Positions 59,631-64,000 of a DNA stretch of 64,000 nucleotides are shown piece by piece (position 1 is the stretch's first letter; each line of letters opens with the position of its first letter). Both the position numbers and the translations under genes were made by a program. Origin of the DNA: Halobacillus naozhouensis (GTDB taxonomy: Bacteria > Bacillota > Bacilli > Bacillales > Halobacillaceae); the NCBI RefSeq assembly GCF_029714185.1, contig NZ_CP121671.1, forward strand, positions 310,001 through 374,000. The letters are read 5' to 3'. The notes under the pieces are model-generated. The model was not told the DNA's origin and made no database searches. It saw only the letters and a program-made list of their open reading frames with translations.

Positions 59631-60413
59631 TCACTTATAGAGATCGGGTCTGCGGTCCTGGAATATCGGAATTTGTTCCCGGATCGCCTCTACTCTAGAG
59701 AAATCAACTTCTACGATTAATATTTCTTCCTCCTCACCAGCTTCACCAACGACCGTCCCCCATGGATCAATCACGAGTGAATGGCCGCCAAATTCATTAT
59801 TAGGATCAGCCCCCACACGATTGCAGGCAATGATGAAACACTGATTTTCGATAGCGCGGCTGATTAATAAGCTCCGCCAATGCTCAGTCCTTGGCTTTGG
59901 CCATTCTGCTGTAACAAACAATCCACGGGCTCCTTCAAGCATGTGCGTACGAATCCATTCTGGGAAGCGGATATCATAACAGATCACACCAGCTACAGGA
60001 GTATCGCCTAGTTGAAAAATCCCCTGTTGGTTCCCTGATCTTAAAAACTTTTCCTCATCCATCAGTCGGAACAAGTGGGCTTTTCGATACTTCAAACAGC
60101 GCTGACCTGATTCATTATAGACAACGAAAGTGTTGTAAAAATCCTCCCCATCACGTTCGGCAATAGAACCAGCGATCGTTACCTTATGTTGTTGCGCCAA
60201 CTCCATCATTAATTGATGGGCGGGCCCGTCAAGTTCTTCTGCGATTTCATCAAAACGACTTAAATCATAACCTGTCGTCCACATCTCAGGAAGTAGAATG
60301 ACTTCCCCGCCGTGGGTGGCTGCTTCTTCTATTTGTGTCCGTGCATGTTTTCGATTCAGTGCAGGATTACCAAAAGCGATATCCATTTGAATAATAGCCA
60401 AGTTTGTTGTCAT
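59631..60413 (-). CDS. mtnU: Carbon-nitrogen hydrolase MtnU (omega-amidase-like)
   Basis: 260 aa. Nitrilase catalytic triad: Glu43 (LLPEMWTTGY), Lys111 (YRKAHLF), and Cys145 (VICYDIRFPE). The AEWPKPRTEHWRSLL stretch and AIENQCFIIACNRVG are family-typical. In B. subtilis the orthologue YkrU/MtnU sits beside mtnE, and hydrolyses the ketoacid amide by-product of glutamine transamination. The pairing with MtnE in the same 4-kb block supports methionine salvage. Confidence 0.88.
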   Translation of the reverse strand: MTTNLAIIQMDIAFGNPALNRKHARTQIEEAATHGGEVILLPEMWTTGYDLSRFDEIAEELDGPAHQLMMELAQQHKVTIAGSIAERDGEDFYNTFVVYNESGQRCLKYRKAHLFRLMDEEKFLRSGNQQGIFQLGDTPVAGVICYDIRFPEWIRTHMLEGARGLFVTAEWPKPRTEHWRSLLISRAIENQCFIIACNRVGADPNNEFGGHSLVIDPWGTVVGEAGEEEEILIVEVDFSRVEAIREQIPIFQDRRPDLYK

Positions 60414-60486
60414 CGTTTCACCTCTTTCTTTTCAGTGTACCAAAAATTCCTCAATATTTGTTCCCTTCCAGGAATTTATAAAAAAG

Positions 60487-60532
60487 TTGCGCGTGGATGA
60501 GCATACATAAAGATAGCCACATCCACGCGCAA
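60487..60532. repeat. 13-bp perfect inverted repeat in a GC-rich intergenic stretch
   Basis: TTGCGCGTGGATG (60487-60499) and CATCCACGCGCAA (60520-60532). The following 80 bp are GC-richer than the surroundings. No gene was found between 60424 and 60682. Confidence 0.85.
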
Positions 60533-60635
60533 GACACGTGCCAACATCGAATTACTCCACTACGATCGAGGGCATGTTTCAACGCCGAACGGCCCTGCGT
60601 TGTGCGGGTCACTTTGTGTTAAAAGCTTATAACCA

Positions 60636-60644
60636 TGCTACAAT
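60636..60644 (+). promoter_or_regulatory. Extended -10 promoter of the LytS-type gene
   Basis: TGC-TACAAT (60636-60644), an extended -10 element without a strong -35 box, about 38 bp before the start codon. Confidence 0.45.
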
Positions 60645-60682
60645 AGTAGCATAATCTTTTAACAGGAGAGGGCGTAGGATCT

Positions 60683-62434
60683 ATGTTTGAGCTGCTTTTG
60701 CCGATGCTTGAGCGTTTGGGCATTATCGTAACCGTCGCTTTTATTATTACTCGTTTTCGCTTTTTTCGTGAACTGATCGACCAAAAGACACTTGATCGCC
60801 CTCAGCAATATATGGCGATCGTGTTCTTTGGATTGTTTGGGATCATCGGTACATACACAGGCATTACGTATAACGTTAATTCATTTGAGTATGGCAGCTG
60901 GGCCATCAACCTCGGCGAATCAGAAGCTCTTGCTAATTCCCGTGTAATTGGAATTGTTGCTGCCGGTTTGTTTGGCGGCTACCGGATTGGCGTGGGTGCG
61001 GGGTTGATAGCTGGTATCCATCGGTTTTCCCTTGGTGGATTCACAGGATTTGCATGTGGAATCTCCGCAGTGATAGCGGGTCTGATAGCCGGCTTTTTTC
61101 ACAAAAAAAATCAGTCGCTTAAGTTGAAGACGGCGTTAATGATCGGGGCGCTTGCAGAGACAGTACAGATGGGGATTATTCTTACCATCTCAAAACCATA
61201 TGCTCGTGCGTGGGAGCTGGTACAGGAGATTGGTTTACCGATGATTGTGGCAAACGGGGTCGGGTCGGCTCTGTTCTTGCTTATCATTCGGAATGTATTA
61301 AATGAGGAAGAGAAGGCCGGAGCGATTCAGGCTCAAAGAGCTCTTAAGCTGGCGGAATCCACCATTTCGCATTTGCGTAAAGGCTTGACGATAGTTTCCG
61401 CGCAAAAGGCCTGCCGGATTATATATAATGAAGTGGAAGTTCGGGCGATTTCGATGACGGACAATCATAAAATACTGGCCCATGTTGGACAGGCAGACGA
61501 CCATCATCTTCCTGGAGGAATGATCCTGACGCGTGCAACTAGAGAGGTGATTCAAACAGGAGAGCTCGTTGTCGCTCGTCATGAAGATATCGACTGCAGT
61601 GATCCGAACTGCCCTCTCGGAGCTGCTGTTATCGCCCCACTCAATCGAAAAAATGAAGTCGTTGGGACGTTGAAGTTTTATGTCCAATCTGAAAAAGAAG
61701 TGTCGAACGTGCTGCTTGAATTGATTCAAGGTTTGAGTGCTTTGCTTGGTCAGCAGCTTGAGATCGCAGAAGCCGAGAAAGCACAGGACCTAGCCAGGGC
61801 AGCTGAAGTGAAGGCGCTCCAAGCTCAGGTAAATCCACACTTTCTTTTTAATTCATTAAATGTGATCGTTTCCCTTACACGCTCAGAGCCTGATCGAGCC
61901 AGGGCATTATTGATTGCTCTGTCCAAATTCTTCAGGCAAAACCTTGAATCAACGACAAGAACATGGACATCTCTGAAAAAAGAACTACAGCATGTGAAAT
62001 CCTACTTAACTATCGAAGAGACACGATTCGTTGATAAATTACATGTGCAATATGAGGTGGAAGATAGGGCCCTGGATGTGAAAATAGCCCCTTTAACTCT
62101 GCAGCCCTTAGTTGAGAATTGTATCAAACACGGCATTAAGGATCAGGAAGAAAACTGTACAATTATCATTCAAATTAAATGTGTGAGAGAAGGCGTACAT
62201 GTATCTGTCATCGATAATGGAGCCGGTATTATTCCGGAACGGTTGAAGGCGCTCGGAGATCAGGAAGTAAAGTCTGAAAAAGGAACTGGTTTAGGGTTAT
62301 ACAATGTCAATAAACGTCTTAAGCATATGCATGGAGAACAATCTGCCTTAAATATTACCAGTGAACCAGGCAAAGGTACGGAAATTTCCTTTTTCCTATT
62401 CGAAAAAAGAGAGGAGGATTCTGCATGGGGATGA
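60683..62434 (+). CDS. LytS/BtsS-type sensor histidine kinase
   Basis: 583 aa. 5TM-LYT domain (1-205; FGIIGTYTGITYN, GIVAAGLFGGYRIGVGAGLIAG), GAF-like linker domain (about 215-365), His_kinase with His386 in ALQAQVNPHFLFNSLN, and HATPase with LVENCIKHGI, DNGAGI and GTGLGLYNVN. It phosphorylates the LytTR-type response regulator that overlaps its 3' end. The neighbouring CstA-family transporter suggests a pyruvate or amino acid carbon sensing role, as in BtsSR-BtsT. Ligand unproven. Confidence 0.92.
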   Translation: MFELLLPMLERLGIIVTVAFIITRFRFFRELIDQKTLDRPQQYMAIVFFGLFGIIGTYTGITYNVNSFEYGSWAINLGESEALANSRVIGIVAAGLFGGYRIGVGAGLIAGIHRFSLGGFTGFACGISAVIAGLIAGFFHKKNQSLKLKTALMIGALAETVQMGIILTISKPYARAWELVQEIGLPMIVANGVGSALFLLIIRNVLNEEEKAGAIQAQRALKLAESTISHLRKGLTIVSAQKACRIIYNEVEVRAISMTDNHKILAHVGQADDHHLPGGMILTRATREVIQTGELVVARHEDIDCSDPNCPLGAAVIAPLNRKNEVVGTLKFYVQSEKEVSNVLLELIQGLSALLGQQLEIAEAEKAQDLARAAEVKALQAQVNPHFLFNSLNVIVSLTRSEPDRARALLIALSKFFRQNLESTTRTWTSLKKELQHVKSYLTIEETRFVDKLHVQYEVEDRALDVKIAPLTLQPLVENCIKHGIKDQEENCTIIIQIKCVREGVHVSVIDNGAGIIPERLKALGDQEVKSEKGTGLGLYNVNKRLKHMHGEQSALNITSEPGKGTEISFFLFEKREEDSAWG

Positions 62435-63153
62435 CGGTCATGGTGGTTGATGATGAACGATTCAGCCGGGAGGAGCTCATTTACTTGTTAGCAAAGCATC
62501 CTTCTATTGAAGTAATCGGGGAAGCCGACTCAGGTGAAGCGGCATTAATGAAAACGATCCAATTGCAGCCTGATGTCTTGTTTCTAGATGTGGAAATGCC
62601 GAAAATGGATGGTATGGAGGTAGCTCAATCAGTCCAGGGATTAAAGAAAGTTCCTGAGATTGTTTTTGCAACTGCTTATTCCAATTTTGCCGCTGAAGCC
62701 TTTCGCCATGAAGCCGTTGACTACCTGCTTAAACCATTTGATGAGGACCAGTTATCCGAGGCAGTCGAACGGCTGGAGAAGAAACTGATTGGAAGCAGTG
62801 ATTTAGCAGTTAAAGCCCAGACGCCTGCGAAATTAGCTGTAGAGGAAGATGGTGAAATCAGTTACCTTGACCCCGGTGACATTTTATATGTGTTCCGGGA
62901 AGGACGACTAACAAAGGTCGTTGGAAAAAACAAGGTTCATGATACAAAATGGTCGTTAAAGGATATAGAAGAACGGCTGGAGCCTTTTTCATTTTTCCGA
63001 ATTCACAAAAGCTATCTCGTTAACCTCGATTACGTTGACCGGCTTACACCCTGGTTTAATGGTGCCTATCAGCTGGAATTAAAAGGATATAAAGAAAGAC
63101 TTTCGGTTAGCCGTAACTATGTTAAAGACTTGAGAAAACAACTAGAGTTGTGA
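62425..63153 (+). CDS. LytTR-family response regulator
   Basis: 242 aa. Receiver domain: DDE acidic pocket (Asp9-Asp10), phospho-Asp55 in FLDVEMPKMDG, Thr/Ala switch FATAYS, Lys in LLKPFDE. LytTR DNA-binding domain about 135-242 (ISYLDPGDILYVFREGRLT, FFRIHKSYLVNLDYV). Starts 10 nt before the sensor stop; SD GAGGAGG. It probably binds the AACATGTTA repeats in front of the CstA gene. Confidence 0.95.
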   Translation: MGMTVMVVDDERFSREELIYLLAKHPSIEVIGEADSGEAALMKTIQLQPDVLFLDVEMPKMDGMEVAQSVQGLKKVPEIVFATAYSNFAAEAFRHEAVDYLLKPFDEDQLSEAVERLEKKLIGSSDLAVKAQTPAKLAVEEDGEISYLDPGDILYVFREGRLTKVVGKNKVHDTKWSLKDIEERLEPFSFFRIHKSYLVNLDYVDRLTPWFNGAYQLELKGYKERLSVSRNYVKDLRKQLEL

Positions 63154-63181
63154 CTTTTAGTGTATGATAGACATAATTTTC

Positions 63182-63251
63182 AACATGTTATACAACATAT
63201 GTAACATGTTAAACATAAACTGCTTCGATGAAAGCGGTTCCTTGCTATGAT
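63182..63251 (+). promoter_or_regulatory. LytTR-type repeats and extended -10 promoter of cstA
   Basis: AACATGTTA at 63182-63190 and again at 63203-63211, exactly 21 bp apart (two helical turns), with further AACAT at 63194 and 63212. An extended -10 TGC-TATGAT ends at 63251 with a poor -35, as expected for an activated promoter. Confidence 0.7.
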
Positions 63252-63292
63252 GGTGAAAACGATTACAAAACATAGTAGGGAGGAAACTCAAC

Positions 63293-64000
63293 ATGATTAC
63301 ATTTATTGTTAGTATTGCACTATTAATTATCGGATATTTTACGTATGGGAAATATGTTGAAAAGGTTTTTGGCCTGAATACAGAACGGCAAACTCCTGCA
63401 TACACACACAGTGATGGCGTGGACTATTTGCCTATGTCTGATAAAAAGAACTCATTAATCCAGTTGTTGAACATTGCTGGGGTTGGGCCAATATTTGGGC
63501 CGATTTTGGGCGCTCTTTACGGGCCAGTGGCTTTTATTTGGATTGTCTTTGGAGCGATCTTTGCCGGTGCCGTTCACGATTATTTAACCGGAATGATCTC
63601 GATTCGGAACCGTGGTGCCCATTTGCCGGAACTTGCTGGTAAGTTTCTCGGCAAAGTGATGAAGCATGTGGTTAATGCTTTTTCTATTCTTCTACTCGTG
63701 TTGGTAGGTACGGTGTTTGTAACAGCACCGGCTGACCTGCTTCATAGTATGACGAGCAGCTGGTTGACAATGCCTGTTATTCTGCTAGCTATTTTCGCTT
63801 ATTATTTGCTAGCAACCTTACTGCCGATTGATAAAATCATTGGACGACTCTATCCCATCTTTGGAGCTCTATTATTAATTAGTGCCATTGGGGTGGGAGG
63901 AGTGTTAATCTTCACTGGAGCACCGATTCCCGAACTCACATTTACGAATATGCATCCAGATAACGCACCAATCTTCCCGCTGTTATTCTTGACGATTTCG
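63293..64000 (+). CDS. cstA: CstA-family carbon starvation/pyruvate-type transporter (partial, cut by window edge)
   Basis: 236 residues visible, start ATG at 63293 (SD GGGAGGA). CstA signature: GYFTYGKYVEKVFGL, DYLPM, and the conserved block NIAGVGPIFGPILGALYGPV then FGAIFAGAVHDYLTGMISIR. Multiple membrane helices. CstA/BtsT proteins import peptides, amino acids or pyruvate; the substrate cannot be chosen from the sequence. It follows a LytS/LytR-type pair and has repeats suited to that regulator. The frame runs open to the window edge. Confidence 0.93.
   Translation, partial: MITFIVSIALLIIGYFTYGKYVEKVFGLNTERQTPAYTHSDGVDYLPMSDKKNSLIQLLNIAGVGPIFGPILGALYGPVAFIWIVFGAIFAGAVHDYLTGMISIRNRGAHLPELAGKFLGKVMKHVVNAFSILLLVLVGTVFVTAPADLLHSMTSSWLTMPVILLAIFAYYLLATLLPIDKIIGRLYPIFGALLLISAIGVGGVLIFTGAPIPELTFTNMHPDNAPIFPLLFLTIS

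Overview
The window looks like chromosome from a spore-forming, salt-adapted member of the Bacillaceae (Halobacillus-like). This is inferred from low-to-moderate GC, strong AGGAGG-type ribosome binding sites, spore coat and spore-cortex-type proteins, B. subtilis-like gene families, an ectoine/hydroxyectoine ABC importer and a BCCT betaine carrier. No plasmid, phage, tRNA, rRNA or CRISPR signature is visible. About 60 genes can be supported.

Layout. 0-6.9 kb: ehuC/ehuB osmolyte uptake, an acyl-CoA dehydrogenase, a flavodoxin-fold oxidoreductase, a CotF-like coat protein with a manganese catalase, and a PfpI/DJ-1 protein next to a DoxX-like protein. 7-14.6 kb: DUF1002 protein, HTH-TPR regulator, orphan ECF sigma, SCO copper chaperone, alpha/beta hydrolase, an unrecognised membrane-anchored protein, a decayed EAL-domain gene and a Nudix hydrolase. 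14.7-22.2 kb: sulfur amino acid block. A Met/Cys gamma-lyase-type enzyme is followed by a SAM (S-box) riboswitch and terminator in front of a tight five-gene operon: MetY fused to a CoA-binding domain, an SsuABC-like importer, and an AcsA-type acyl-CoA synthetase. 22.4-25.4 kb: ECF sigma, RskA-like anti-sigma and a sortase-anchored protein made of two His-containing repeats. The sigma gene and the surface protein gene share the same promoter motif. 25.6-32 kb: small membrane proteins, MMPL exporter, a cysteine-free UDG-fold protein, a second ECF/anti-sigma pair and an SDR oxidoreductase. 32-35.7 kb: class I ribonucleotide reductase nrdAB behind a cobalamin riboswitch and terminator. 35.8-44.4 kb: methyltransferase, TetR-MFS efflux pair with twin operators, LysM-GH18 protein, DUF389 protein, frameshifted BCCT transporter, TrxR-like flavoprotein. 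44.5-50 kb: N-acetylglucosamine operon nagP-nagA-nagB-nagR plus a SIS-domain gene. 50-60.4 kb: DUF915 hydrolase, Bax-inhibitor-like protein, stress protein 26, czcD-czrA zinc efflux, ElaA, aldehyde dehydrogenase, MtnE, CoA-disulfide reductase-like enzyme, methyltransferase, MtnU. 60.7 kb to the end: LytS/LytR-type two-component system directly upstream of a CstA-family transporter, with direct repeats between them.

Three things stand out. First, there is a family of near-identical intergenic palindromes (CCACCTCAGGTCATCC and its complement) at about 7.94, 28.76, 29.53, 31.94 and 49.97-50.21 kb. Some copies show compensatory arm changes, one supplies the C-terminal codons of a gene, and two bracket the UDG-fold gene. 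Second, the S-box operon joins homocysteine synthesis, an importer and acyl-CoA synthesis, with a CoA-binding domain fused to MetY. Third, a B12 riboswitch sits in front of a B12-independent ribonucleotide reductase.

All calls come from reading the sequence and from knowledge of the families. No database search was run.
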